Assembly: GCA_024742485.1 (NCBI GenBank)
Contig: JANSYK010000001.1
Coordinates: 1,922,001 to 1,986,000, forward strand
Direction: 5' to 3'
From: Alphaproteobacteria bacterium
Lineage (GTDB): Bacteria > Pseudomonadota > Alphaproteobacteria > Rhizobiales > Rhizobiaceae
DNA length: 64,000 nt
The stretch's first letter is position 1; every line of letters starts with the position of its first letter. The position numbers and the translations under genes are program-made. The notes beneath the pieces are model-generated. The model saw only the letters and a program-made list of their open reading frames with translations, ran no database searches and was not told the DNA's origin. Below are positions 1 through 8,520 of this stretch, piece by piece.

Positions 1-573
1 GGTTGTTTCCATTCCCGCCTGAACCCGCCTTCCGACGGTGCCGGGTAGTGATCGGCCATTGACCAGAATCTGTGCGGATCTTGCCGGGATCAGCAAGGTC
101 GACATCGTATGCTCACCGGTTCCCACTTGCTCGGGTGTCAGTTCCAGTGCCCGTGGTGCTTCCAGATCCTCCCAGACCAGTTCGACCGCCAGTCCCTCGC
201 CGGCTATTCGCTCCGTATAGCGGTGTCCGTGCGGATCACCCGATGAATGGACAGACTGCGCCAGAACATGCGGCAGATGGGCGAATGCCGGAGCATTGGC
301 AAAAGCCGCCAATTTGCCGATGAAGTTCTTCATCAGGAAGTCTGCAAGATCGCGATTGTCGCTCATCAGCAGATTCGGCGCGTCCGACGTTCCTTCGACG
401 TCTTCCGGCCGGCCGTATAGAAGCAGGACCTGACCCTGGCCGACCGGCGACCACGCCACCCGGAAGAACAGCGCCATGGCGGCAAAGCCATCATCGGCGT
501 TCTTCAGCAAAATGCCCGGATTTTCGCCGGTCCAGTCGACAACGCCCGGTGTGATCGGTTCAGGCAATGGCAT
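1..573 (-). CDS. Uncharacterised protein, paralogue of the next gene (partial, 3' end outside window)
   Basis: The reading frame is open for 191 codons from ATG 573 to the window edge, with a GGAG-type ribosome site just upstream; its C-terminus is missing. The protein is clearly homologous to the neighbouring 206-aa protein: both begin with a P-G-x-V-D-W-[ST]-G-E-N-P-G-I segment, followed by an A-L-F-F-R-V strand, an N-[FL]-L-M-[ST]-D-N segment and an I-[IL]-V-N-G strand near the C-terminus. No catalytic motif, signal peptide or membrane segment is visible. It starts 12 bases after the stop of its paralogue and is the fifth gene of an operon with a hydrolase, an aldehyde dehydrogenase and a Rieske oxygenase. 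An accessory or substrate-handling role for that oxygenase is inferred from position only. Confidence 0.75.
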   Translation of the reverse strand, partial: MPLPEPITPGVVDWTGENPGILLKNADDGFAAMALFFRVAWSPVGQGQVLLLYGRPEDVEGTSDAPNLLMSDNRDLADFLMKNFIGKLAAFANAPAFAHLPHVLAQSVHSSGDPHGHRYTERIAGEGLAVELVWEDLEAPRALELTPEQVGTGEHTMSTLLIPARSAQILVNGRSLPGTVGRRVQAGMETT

Positions 574-585
574 TGGTGTGCTCCA

Positions 586-1206
586 TCAGCTTTGCGGCGT
601 TACCCAGGTTTCCGAAAAGGCCAGGAAGGCCGTTCGCATGGTTCGTCCGAAGAACTGGCGATCTTGTACGGCACCCGACAGCCGCGTTCCGTTGACAATG
701 ATTTCAGCCTCGCGGGCCTCGAGGAAAACCGAGTACATCTCGTGTTGTTTGGTGGCCGAGTTTTCTGGCGTCACTTCCACGGGGAGCGGCGCACCCATGT
801 CCCGCCAGACCATTTCAAGCGTGACGCCGGATCCACGCAGGATTTCACTGTAGCGGCTTTTCAGGTCGCCGGGATGCTTTTCAACAGTTTCGAGATTCAG
901 CCAGCGCATGGCATTCAGCCCCTTGCGCCCGACAAATGTCGGCATCTTGCTGACCCAGCCATCGACGATCCAGCGCATCATGCGTTGATTGTCGGTCATC
1001 AGGAAATTGGGGCAATCGGGCCAGCCACTCTGTTTATCGGGAGCACCCAGTACGATCGCCGCATGGCCGCGCCCATAGGGCGAATAGACAACACGAAAAA
1101 ACAGCGCCAGTGCGACATAGTCACCATCCGGATCGTCCTTCAGATAGATTCCCGGATTTTCGCCGGACCAATCGACACGGCCTGGATTGATGCTGACACG
1201 CTTCAT
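586..1206 (-). CDS. Uncharacterised protein, first of a tandem paralogous pair behind a Rieske oxygenase
   Basis: This 206-aa protein has no family I can name. ATG 1206 overlaps the stop of the Rieske oxygenase gene (ATGA), so translation is probably coupled; a TTG at 1212 is possible but less likely. It is rich in strands and aromatic residues, with motifs at its ends shared with the next gene (V-D-W-S-G-E-N-P-G and I-I-V-N-G). It has no signal sequence, membrane helix or cysteine-rich metal site. Because it is duplicated in tandem behind an oxygenase it may form a heteromer or act on the oxygenase substrate or product; this is inference. Confidence 0.8.
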   Translation of the reverse strand: MKRVSINPGRVDWSGENPGIYLKDDPDGDYVALALFFRVVYSPYGRGHAAIVLGAPDKQSGWPDCPNFLMTDNQRMMRWIVDGWVSKMPTFVGRKGLNAMRWLNLETVEKHPGDLKSRYSEILRGSGVTLEMVWRDMGAPLPVEVTPENSATKQHEMYSVFLEAREAEIIVNGTRLSGAVQDRQFFGRTMRTAFLAFSETWVTPQS

Positions 1207-2558
1207 GCCCAACTCGCTTCGTAGGTTTTCAGATCGTCACGGATGCGGTCGACCCGCACCTGCCCCTTCAGATCATCGGCCGCCATGTAGATTTCCGCAA
1301 CCTTGTGGGCCACTTCCTTGAGAATCGCGCCGTCATCTCGTCCTGGCTGTGGCGGAATGCGCAGCATGGTGTCCCCACCATAGGTCGGAATGATGCCTTC
1401 ATAGGTGAGTGCTGGCTGGGGTGCATCCTGCCCATCCCCGACAGCGCGGATGGCAGCGCGGAGCTTGCGGCGCACTTTGGCGACACCGCGATCGGTGAAA
1501 CACAGATTTTCCCGCGCGTGCACATTCTTTGGACCCTGGGATACCCAGGCATCATAATCACCCGGATCACGCTGGCGCTGCTCATAGCTGCGATCAGGCC
1601 CCTGACCGTAGAAATCGGTGGTGCCGTAACCGACCAGGCTCTTGTCCGTCAGGCCGCGCGGATCGTCGCCCTCGCGAAAATGCCGCCAGGCTATCACCAT
1701 CGTGTGGGTATCATCGATGGGCGTGACCCACCGCGACAATCCGCATCGTCCGAAATAGCGTGATGTTTCCGGCAATGGAAAATGGCCGCCATTCTGCGTG
1801 AAGCTCGGCAGCAGCTTGTCATGGATTCGCAACCAGATGATGTCGCCGACCCGACGCGTATTGGTGTAGAAATCGCCGAAGGGCCGCTCGAAAAACTCGA
1901 TCATCGGCAACTCCGCGAAAGCGTCAATGAACTGGCTGCGAACCGCCAGCGTATGCAGATAGACCACGTGGAACGGATCCCAGGCATTTTCCATGACCTG
2001 AAGCCAGTTGCAGGGTGACTTGATGAGATAGGGGATCATCTCGTCACCCTCCTCGTCGAACGTGTCGAAAACCGGAAAGGGCGGCATCGTGTCTTTCGGA
2101 CCGAGATAGGCAAAGGCCAGTCCCTTGTATTCGATCACCGGATAGGCGCCCAGGCAGGCCTTGGCCTTGACCTGGCTCGCCGGCGGCTCGCAGGGCGTCT
2201 CCATCACCGTGCCGTCTGTTGCATATTTCCAGCCATGGTAGCTGCAGCGAATGCCACCTTCCTCGATGATGCCGAATTCCAGCGACATGTTGCGATGGGC
2301 GCAATGCAGGTGCACAAGTCCCAGCGTGCCGCCCTTCTCGCGAAACAGGACCAGATCCTCCCCCAGCACCCGGATACGGTATGGCAGATCTCCAACCTGA
2401 TCGGTCATGGCAACCGGCATCCAGTAACGGCGCAGATATTCACCACAAGGAGTACCGGGGCCGACTTCTGTCAGTTCCGGATCGGGTTCGGCCTGCCAGA
2501 CATGTTGTTGATCGTGCCCCCGGAAATTCCCTTCCGGTATCTGAAATGCTTCCGACAT
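1203..2558 (-). CDS. Rieske non-haem iron oxygenase, alpha subunit type
   Basis: A 451-aa aromatic-ring-hydroxylating-type oxygenase (phthalate 4,5-dioxygenase / O- or N-demethylase branch). The Rieske [2Fe-2S] ligands are Cys86, His88, Cys105 and His108 (C-A-H-R and C-S-Y-H-G-W). The mononuclear iron site is the D-P-F-H-V-V-Y-L-H segment, with His197 and His202. Such enzymes use electrons from a separate reductase for mono- or di-oxygenation or oxidative demethylation; no reductase gene lies in this operon. ATG 2558 was chosen because GGAGAAGG precedes it and because the family N-terminus begins here, although the frame stays open to 3005. It lies 19 bases behind the aldehyde dehydrogenase. 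The substrate is unknown. Confidence 0.92.
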   Translation of the reverse strand: MSEAFQIPEGNFRGHDQQHVWQAEPDPELTEVGPGTPCGEYLRRYWMPVAMTDQVGDLPYRIRVLGEDLVLFREKGGTLGLVHLHCAHRNMSLEFGIIEEGGIRCSYHGWKYATDGTVMETPCEPPASQVKAKACLGAYPVIEYKGLAFAYLGPKDTMPPFPVFDTFDEEGDEMIPYLIKSPCNWLQVMENAWDPFHVVYLHTLAVRSQFIDAFAELPMIEFFERPFGDFYTNTRRVGDIIWLRIHDKLLPSFTQNGGHFPLPETSRYFGRCGLSRWVTPIDDTHTMVIAWRHFREGDDPRGLTDKSLVGYGTTDFYGQGPDRSYEQRQRDPGDYDAWVSQGPKNVHARENLCFTDRGVAKVRRKLRAAIRAVGDGQDAPQPALTYEGIIPTYGGDTMLRIPPQPGRDDGAILKEVAHKVAEIYMAADDLKGQVRVDRIRDDLKTYEASWA

Positions 2559-2577
2559 ACCAACCTTCTCCAATCCA

Positions 2578-4059
2578 CTAACCTGCTTGGGGCGGAAACG
2601 GGTCGGCGCAAGGCAACGTTCCGTTCCACACGGATTTGATCTGCATGAAGTCCCTGACGGCATCGGGTCCGAGTTCCCGGCCATACCCGGATCGTTTGAA
2701 ACCGCCGATCGGTGAGCCTGGGCTGACGCTGCGGTAATGATTGATGTAGATCGTCCCGGCTTCGATCTCGCGGGCCAACCTTTGCGCACGACCCTGATCA
2801 CTCGTCCATACACCCGCCGCAAGGCCGAATGGACTGTCATTGGCAAGGCTGATCGCCTCATCCTCGCTGTCGAAAGCCGTGACCGCCAGCACCGGTCCGA
2901 AAACTTCTTCGTTCCACAGGGACATCGATGGCGTGACATCCGCGAAAATGGTTGGCGCCACAAAAAATCCCTCAGGCGAACCGTCCGGATAGATCCGCTC
3001 ACCACCGCAAAGGCACCGGGCTCCTTCGCGCCGGGCCTTGGCGATCATCGACAAAACTTTTTCAAGATGCGGTTCATTGGCAAGCGGTGCGACCTGGGTG
3101 TCGTCATCCATCGGATCGCCGGCCTTCAGATCGGCCACTCGGTTTACCAATCGCGCGACCAGAGCATCGTGGACCGAACGCTGCACGATCAGGCGGGATC
3201 CAGCGACACAGGTCTGGCCATTGGACAGAAATATACCTGACAGGACGCCGTTAACGGCATTGTCCAGGTCCGCATCGGCAAAAACGACCTGTGGCGATTT
3301 ACCGCCGAGCTCCAGGGTTACGGGCTTGACACCTCCCGCCGCCGCTTGCGCGACCTTGCCGCCGCCGGAATCCGATCCGGTGAAGGTGATCAGTCGTGAT
3401 TTCTCATTCCGCACCAGTGCGGATCCGATTTCAGCGCCAAGCCCGGTCACCACATTGATGACCCCGGCGGGCAGATTGGACCGGGAAACCAGCCGGGCGA
3501 ATTCCAGGGTCGAGGCCGACGCAAGTTCCGATGGCTTGATCACCACCGTATTGCCGGCCGCCAGAGCCGGCGCCAGTTTCCATGCGGCGATCATTAGCGG
3601 TGAATTCCAGGGTGTGATGGCAACGACAACGCCGAATGGCACGTAATGGGCCTTGTTTGATACGCCGGGCACCTCATTTTCGAGGTCTGCGGGCTCGATC
3701 GCCAGCATCTGGTCGGCAAAATATCGGTACCAGACATGCAGGCCGGAGAATTGTGCCCGGACCTCGACGATCCGCTTGCCGTTGTCGCGCACTTCCGGCT
3801 CAACCAGTGTCTCCCATTCGGCCTCAAGCAGATCAGCGAGCCCATGCAGAAGCTCGGCACGTTTGCGGGCCGATGCGGACGCCCACGGTCCCCGGCGAAA
3901 CGCAATGTCCGCCGCGGCGACGGCTGCGTCAGCATCGGACTGCGTTCCTTGGGCAATCCGGCACCAGGCCTTGCCCGATGCCGGATTGACGCTGTCGATC
4001 CAATTGCCGGAAGCCGGCTCAACCCATTCACCCGCAATGTGGTGATGATAGGTTTTCAC
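2578..4059 (-). CDS. NAD(P)-dependent aldehyde dehydrogenase
   Basis: A 493-aa soluble aldehyde dehydrogenase, the usual family length. The T-P-W-N segment (Asn152), the L-E-L-G-G-K motif with general base Glu250 and the G-Q-T-C motif with nucleophile Cys284 are all present, followed by E-E-V-F-G-P near the C-terminus. It oxidises an aldehyde to the acid, or to a thioester in some relatives. The start is GTG 4059, which overlaps the stop of the upstream hydrolase by four bases (GTGA). In this context the substrate could be an aldehyde made by the divergently encoded 2-oxo acid decarboxylase, or a product of the Rieske oxygenase; which one cannot be told from sequence. Confidence 0.93.
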   Translation of the reverse strand: MKTYHHHIAGEWVEPASGNWIDSVNPASGKAWCRIAQGTQSDADAAVAAADIAFRRGPWASASARKRAELLHGLADLLEAEWETLVEPEVRDNGKRIVEVRAQFSGLHVWYRYFADQMLAIEPADLENEVPGVSNKAHYVPFGVVVAITPWNSPLMIAAWKLAPALAAGNTVVIKPSELASASTLEFARLVSRSNLPAGVINVVTGLGAEIGSALVRNEKSRLITFTGSDSGGGKVAQAAAGGVKPVTLELGGKSPQVVFADADLDNAVNGVLSGIFLSNGQTCVAGSRLIVQRSVHDALVARLVNRVADLKAGDPMDDDTQVAPLANEPHLEKVLSMIAKARREGARCLCGGERIYPDGSPEGFFVAPTIFADVTPSMSLWNEEVFGPVLAVTAFDSEDEAISLANDSPFGLAAGVWTSDQGRAQRLAREIEAGTIYINHYRSVSPGSPIGGFKRSGYGRELGPDAVRDFMQIKSVWNGTLPCADPFPPQAG

Positions 4060-5084
4060 GCACCGCCTCCATCATCCGTATCCACGTCACCGGCAATCAG
4101 CGCCAGCAATTCGCCACGTTCGACCATGCCGCGATTACCGTGGGCCAGAACCAGCCCGCTCCCGGGAAAAGTCAGCGCCACGGATGGACGCTCAGGCTCT
4201 TCGATGAAATGCATCCAGCCGGCCGGTTGTCCGGCAACGGCCTCATCACCGGCCTTGAAACGCCGATCGAAAATTCCCCGGGCCGGAGCGTAGAGATTGT
4301 CATCGGCCGATGCGACCGACACGACACGCGGTGGCGGGTGCGTTTCGATCATCCCGCCCGTTATCCCGAGAAAGGCCAGGCATCGCCGGACCCCCTGCTC
4401 GGCAAGGTCTCGGTCCTGCGGCGTACATCCGCCGCCGCCGCCCAGCTCTGCAGCGATCATCGGAATCCCCTTGCGGGCCGCCGCCGCATTGACCGAACGG
4501 TTGTCATTGTAGCCACCGAGCTGCCAAATGACAGGCGCGCCGAACGCCCGTGCAAGCCCCATATTCTTCTCGTATAGCGATTGGTCGGAAACCCGCGTGG
4601 CCAGCGCGGACGGCACAAACACCGATGCTTTGCCACCGGCATGCAGATCGATGGCCGCATTACATTGCGGCAAGAGCACCTCCTCGATGTAATGTGCAAG
4701 CATGGCCGTTGGTCCGCCATTGGCATCGCCGGGAAAGGCCCGGTTCATGTTGACGCCATCCAGCGGTGATACGCGGCTCGAAGCCGAAATCGCCGGCAGG
4801 TTGAGTGCAGGAAGAATGATGATGCGTCCATTGATCTCATCAAGGGACAGGGACTGCGCCATATGCATGAGCGCCGCTGGCCCCTCGAATTCGTCACCGT
4901 GAACGCCGCCGATCAGCAAAACGGTCGGTCCTTTGCCACCCGCCATGACAATGACCGGCACCGGATAATGGCCCAATGGCTGCCGATTGTCCGAATGGGT
5001 CACCACAAGGCTGCCAACCTGTCGTCCCTGCAAAGAAAGGTCGACAGTTGCACGCACGCGGCTAGCGATGTTCGGACTCGACAT
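4056..5084 (-). CDS. Succinylglutamate desuccinylase/aspartoacylase-family zinc hydrolase
   Basis: A 342-aa M14-like zinc amidohydrolase. The H-G-D-E-F-E-G segment supplies the first zinc ligands (HxxE) and D-L-H-A-G-G a later histidine ligand. Relatives remove acyl groups from N-acyl amino acids (aspartoacylase, AstE) or from ectoine-derived N-acetyl-diaminobutyrate (DoeB). ATG 5084 is preferred because GGGAGT precedes it; the frame is open to 5267, but that stretch is AT-rich promoter DNA. It is the first gene of the leftward operon and diverges from the aminotransferase gene across about 135 bases. Releasing an amino acid that then feeds the aminotransferase is a plausible inference. Confidence 0.88.
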   Translation of the reverse strand: MSSPNIASRVRATVDLSLQGRQVGSLVVTHSDNRQPLGHYPVPVIVMAGGKGPTVLLIGGVHGDEFEGPAALMHMAQSLSLDEINGRIIILPALNLPAISASSRVSPLDGVNMNRAFPGDANGGPTAMLAHYIEEVLLPQCNAAIDLHAGGKASVFVPSALATRVSDQSLYEKNMGLARAFGAPVIWQLGGYNDNRSVNAAAARKGIPMIAAELGGGGGCTPQDRDLAEQGVRRCLAFLGITGGMIETHPPPRVVSVASADDNLYAPARGIFDRRFKAGDEAVAGQPAGWMHFIEEPERPSVALTFPGSGLVLAHGNRGMVERGELLALIAGDVDTDDGGGA

Positions 5085-5219
5085 GAAGGGACTCCCACGA
5101 CCGAGACGGGACCGGAGGGCCCCATGATACCTGGAACATACCATAATATTTTTGAAAGTGAATTGTAAAAAATAAAGCGCTATGTAATAAATCGACTGAC
5201 CGCAACCAAGAGGCGCCGG

Positions 5220-6314
5220 ATGCCAGCTGTTACTCCGAAGCAAGGGATCAGCCAGATCAAGTCCCATATGGTGTCTGGACAGGGCGAAGGATTGCCGCCT
5301 GTCTCGATTGCCCTGAACTCAAACGAGAGTGCCTTCGGTCCAAGCCCCCTGGCTGTTGCTGCGTTTCAGGCCGCCGCTTCGGGACTTGAGCGATACCTTG
5401 AAAACCCCGCCTCGCTCCTGGCACCGGCGCTGGCCGAAAGCTTTGGCCTGGATGCCGACCGGATAACCATCGGCCAGGGATCCGATGATCTGCTGGCACG
5501 CCTTGCCCGCGCCTATCTTGATCCGGATGCTGAATTGCTGCGCAGCGTCAATGGCTATCTGAAAATCCCGAATTACGCCCACGCGAACAACGCCCGTCCT
5601 GTTGCCGCCGCTGACAATAACCTGACCGCATCGGTGGACCATTTGCTTGCCGCCATCACGGAACGAACGCGCATTGTGTACCTTGCCAATCCGGAAAACC
5701 CCGCCGGAACCTATCTGAGTGGTTCGGAGATTCGTCGCCTGCATGCCGGATTGCCTGACAATGTGTTGCTGGTTCTGGATTGTGCCTACGAGGAATATGT
5801 CGACGCGCCGGACTATGAGCCTGGCCACCGACTTGCGGCGGAGGCCGATAATGTGGTCATGACGCGCACCTTTTCAAAGATTTTCGGCATGGCCGGTGCA
5901 CGTGTCGGCTGGATGATGGGACCGCCTGCGATCATCGACATTGTCAACCGCATCGGCCTGACATTTCCTGTGGCGACCGCCAGCGTTGCCGCAGCGCGGG
6001 CGGCTCTCGAGGACACATCCCATCTGCAATACGTTTTTGAAGAGAACCGGCGCCTTCGGCAAAAGATGACCCGGTCCCTGAGCAATCTCGGCCTGAAAGT
6101 CTATCCAAGCCAGACCAACTTCGTTCTGCTGCGCTTCGACAATCCTGACCGGACTGCTGCTAACGCCGCGCTGGCCCTGCGTCGTCAGGGAATTGCCGTG
6201 AGGCGTTTCGCCTCTCCGGCATACAATGATTGCATTCGCATGACGTTGGGCCACGAAAGCGAGTTGAACCAGGCCCAGCAGGCCATCGCCCGCTATCTCG
6301 AAGGAGGCGCATGA
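5220..6314 (+). CDS. Class I/II (HisC-like) PLP aminotransferase
   Basis: A 364-aa fold-type I aminotransferase close to histidinol-phosphate aminotransferase. Visible features are a G-Q-G-S-D-D phosphate-binding segment (85-90), N-P-E-N-P-A-G-T (158-165), Asp187 and Tyr190 for the cofactor, the Schiff-base lysine K220 in T-F-S-K, and R228 in A-R-V-G-W. No his genes are nearby. Its stop overlaps the start of a split TPP decarboxylase, so it probably supplies that enzyme's 2-oxo acid rather than histidinol phosphate. By analogy with the coenzyme M route (cysteate to sulfopyruvate), an acidic amino acid such as cysteate or a phosphonate analogue is possible but unproven. Confidence 0.85.
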   Translation: MPAVTPKQGISQIKSHMVSGQGEGLPPVSIALNSNESAFGPSPLAVAAFQAAASGLERYLENPASLLAPALAESFGLDADRITIGQGSDDLLARLARAYLDPDAELLRSVNGYLKIPNYAHANNARPVAAADNNLTASVDHLLAAITERTRIVYLANPENPAGTYLSGSEIRRLHAGLPDNVLLVLDCAYEEYVDAPDYEPGHRLAAEADNVVMTRTFSKIFGMAGARVGWMMGPPAIIDIVNRIGLTFPVATASVAAARAALEDTSHLQYVFEENRRLRQKMTRSLSNLGLKVYPSQTNFVLLRFDNPDRTAANAALALRRQGIAVRRFASPAYNDCIRMTLGHESELNQAQQAIARYLEGGA

Positions 6315-6862
6315 TGGGAAGCGCTTTGGACAGTGTCGCGGCAGATGCTCAATGCATCTATCCGTCGGGCGCGGCGATGATTGCACAAATCAAGCAAGCC
6401 GGCATCCGCCACATCATTTCCGTGCCCGATATCGTCACCAGCGACGGACTCCTGTGGCCGATCGCCCGCGACCCCGATTTCACTCTGGTCCGCGTCTGCA
6501 AGGAGGACGAGGGCGTTTCGATCTGTGCCGCCATGTCTTACAACAAGACGCGAGCACTGTTGCTCATGCAGCAGACCGGCCTGATGGACTCCCTCAACGC
6601 CATCCGCGCCATCGGCATGGATTACCGCCTGCCGGTCTGCATGATGGTCGGCCTTCAGGGCAAGGAACCGCATTTGCCGCCCGATCAATCACAAAGCTAC
6701 GGGGTCCGTATCGTCGAGCCAGTGCTTGCCGCCATGGCTCTCTCCCACAATCTGATCGAAAGCCCGGAGGATGTTTCTTCCATCGCCGGACATATCGATA
6801 CGGCCTATCGCGACTCGGTCCCCCATTGTTTCCTGGTTGGCCGGTCACCGGAGTCGCCATGA
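6311..6862 (+). CDS. TPP-dependent 2-oxo acid decarboxylase, alpha subunit (sulfopyruvate/phosphonopyruvate decarboxylase type)
   Basis: A 183-aa PYR-domain subunit resembling ComD of sulfopyruvate decarboxylase and the N-terminal half of phosphonopyruvate decarboxylase. The segment C-K-E-D-E-G-V contains the glutamate expected to activate the thiamine diphosphate ring, followed by an A-A-M-S stretch and the Q-Q-T-G-L-M-D-S-L-N-A segment typical of this group. It starts at ATG 6311 (overlapping the aminotransferase stop as ATGA) or at the adjacent ATG 6314; AAGGAGG at 6301 serves either. It must pair with the next gene to form an active site. The substrate is a 2-oxo acid; sulfo- or phosphonopyruvate is suggested by family, not shown. 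Confidence 0.82.
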   Translation: MMGSALDSVAADAQCIYPSGAAMIAQIKQAGIRHIISVPDIVTSDGLLWPIARDPDFTLVRVCKEDEGVSICAAMSYNKTRALLLMQQTGLMDSLNAIRAIGMDYRLPVCMMVGLQGKEPHLPPDQSQSYGVRIVEPVLAAMALSHNLIESPEDVSSIAGHIDTAYRDSVPHCFLVGRSPESP

Positions 6863-7422
6863 GACGTGATCATGCACTGGAAATTCTCAAGCAACATATT
6901 ACTGACGAACTGGTGGTCGCCGTTTATCAGAGCTGCTTCGACTGGCTGGCGATCAATCCGCGTGATCTGAATTATGTCGGTGTCGGCGCGATGGGGCAGG
7001 CCTCCTCCCATGGGCTGGGTCTGGCACTGGCCAATCCGGATCGCTCCGTCATTGTCTTCGACGGAGACGGCAGCCTGCTGATGAATCTCGGATCGCTGGT
7101 GACCATCGGACAGGCGGCACCGAAAAACCTGCACCATTTCGTCTTCGTCAACGGTGTCTATGAGGTCAATGGATCCCATCCCATTCCAGGCAAGGACAAG
7201 GTCGATTTCGCCGCCATTGCACGAGGGGCCGGCTACCGGAACGCTGTGACATTCAACGATCTTGACGCTTTCCGCCGGGATTTAGGTGCCTTTCTCACCG
7301 AACCCGGACCAATGCTGGCGGCAATGCATATCGCACCCGGCGACCCCTATCCTCGCGACTATGATTTCATCCACAGCCGTGAGGCCCACAACCGGTTTCG
7401 CACTGCGCTCATGCGGAGCTGA
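6859..7422 (+). CDS. TPP-dependent 2-oxo acid decarboxylase, beta subunit (sulfopyruvate/phosphonopyruvate decarboxylase type)
   Basis: A 187-aa PP-domain subunit. The cofactor motif is seen as G-D-G-S-L-L-M-N-L-G (69-78) with Asn98 downstream in F-V-N-G-V-Y-E, which together bind the Mg-diphosphate of TPP. ATG 6859 overlaps the alpha-subunit stop by four bases (ATGA), which fits one-to-one coupled synthesis. The reaction expected is decarboxylation of a 2-oxo acid to an aldehyde, possibly the substrate of the aldehyde dehydrogenase encoded divergently. The 3' end overlaps the convergent LysR gene by 14 bases, leaving no room for a separate terminator. Confidence 0.85.
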   Translation: MRRDHALEILKQHITDELVVAVYQSCFDWLAINPRDLNYVGVGAMGQASSHGLGLALANPDRSVIVFDGDGSLLMNLGSLVTIGQAAPKNLHHFVFVNGVYEVNGSHPIPGKDKVDFAAIARGAGYRNAVTFNDLDAFRRDLGAFLTEPGPMLAAMHIAPGDPYPRDYDFIHSREAHNRFRTALMRS

Positions 7423-8299
7423 AATCCTCATCGATCATGGTCAGGAAATCTTCGGCGATGGCTGACATTGTCCTTTGCTGCGACCAGATCAGTGCCGCCT
7501 GAAATGGCACACGCGGCTTGAAGGGCAATACCGAACAACCGACCAATGACGCCCCCTCTCCTTCCACGGCGCCCACGACCGAAACACCCAGCCGTTCGGC
7601 AACAAGCCGGCAGATCGCATCCGTTGTGCGCGCTTCGTACCGCATTTGCCGCTCGACCTTCGCCTTCCTGAAAATCTCATCGACCTCGAATCGGAAACCG
7701 GAATCGGGGAGATAGGAAATGAAGCTCTCACCGGTCAGGTCCTCTGGCTCAATTGAGCCGCGTCCCTCCAGTTCGTGGCCTTCGGGCACGATGCAGACGG
7801 ACTGGCTGTCGAGCAGCGGCCGACTCAAGATGCTCGGATTTCGGGCACTGGGCGAGGCAATACCAAAATCATGATTTTGCGACACCATCCATTCGACCGT
7901 ATCCTCATTCGGCTGAATTTCCAGCGATATCATCGCCTCCGGCCAGCGTTTGGCGAAGGCTCCGATCAGCCGTGGCGTGATCATCGTTGAGAAAGTCGGT
8001 GTCGTGATCAATCGCAGCTGGGCCTGGCTGAAATTCCGGATAGCGGTTGCGGCTTCCTTGATCCGTTCGAGACCGCTGAGGGCACGCCGTACTTCCTCGA
8101 GCAGCTGACGCGCCTCCTGTGTTGGCTTCAGGTTTCGTCCGGAGCGCACAAACAGCTTGAATCCCACCTCTTCCTCCAGATCGGAAACCAGGCGGCTGAC
8201 GGCGGGCTGTGAGATGCCCAGCATCTTGGCGGACTCGGTGACAGTGCCGGTCGACACAACCGTGCGAAAAGCATCGATCTGACGAAAGGTGATCTTCAT
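7409..8299 (-). CDS. LysR-family transcriptional regulator
   Basis: A 296-aa LysR-type regulator with an N-terminal winged helix-turn-helix (residues 1-60; G-I-S-Q-P-A-V-S-R-L in the recognition helix) and a C-terminal co-inducer domain of the OccR/NocR-like branch. It closely resembles the second LysR protein of this window (10003-10902) in length and in conserved segments such as R-T-T-D-[AV]-[IV]-C. It lies tail to tail with the decarboxylase beta gene and head to head with the DUF1330 gene, so it could control either its own divergent promoter or the aminotransferase/decarboxylase operon. The effector is unknown. Confidence 0.92.
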   Translation of the reverse strand: MKITFRQIDAFRTVVSTGTVTESAKMLGISQPAVSRLVSDLEEEVGFKLFVRSGRNLKPTQEARQLLEEVRRALSGLERIKEAATAIRNFSQAQLRLITTPTFSTMITPRLIGAFAKRWPEAMISLEIQPNEDTVEWMVSQNHDFGIASPSARNPSILSRPLLDSQSVCIVPEGHELEGRGSIEPEDLTGESFISYLPDSGFRFEVDEIFRKAKVERQMRYEARTTDAICRLVAERLGVSVVGAVEGEGASLVGCSVLPFKPRVPFQAALIWSQQRTMSAIAEDFLTMIDEDFSSA

Positions 8300-8424
8300 G
8301 TCGCACAGTCCTGACGGATCGTCACTCGCATTCGATCGCCTCTTTATAAAGGCTTGTCATTTCAAATCCATCCATAAGATAACGCGGAACAACAACCGGG
8401 AATATCTGAAGATTCGTCAGCTCC

Positions 8425-8450
8425 ATTGTTCTCTCCCGGAGATCAACAAT
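8425..8450. promoter_or_regulatory. Inverted repeat in LysR/DUF1330 divergent region
   Basis: ATTGTT and AACAAT arms, six bases each and 14 bases apart, sit between the divergent LysR and DUF1330 genes. The position suits a LysR-type operator for one or both promoters. The arms are short, so this is a candidate only. Confidence 0.25.
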
Positions 8451-8520
8451 AGTCTGGTTTCTCCGTCCATTCGGGGGCAATATCGCAATCTGATGAACAA
8501 GCACAAGAAAGGAATCATCC

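Noticed and set aside
2559-3005. Open reading frame extension of the Rieske oxygenase to 600 residues
   Set aside because: It overlaps the aldehyde dehydrogenase gene antiparallel in frame content, lacks homology to the family N-terminus, and a good ribosome site precedes ATG 2558.
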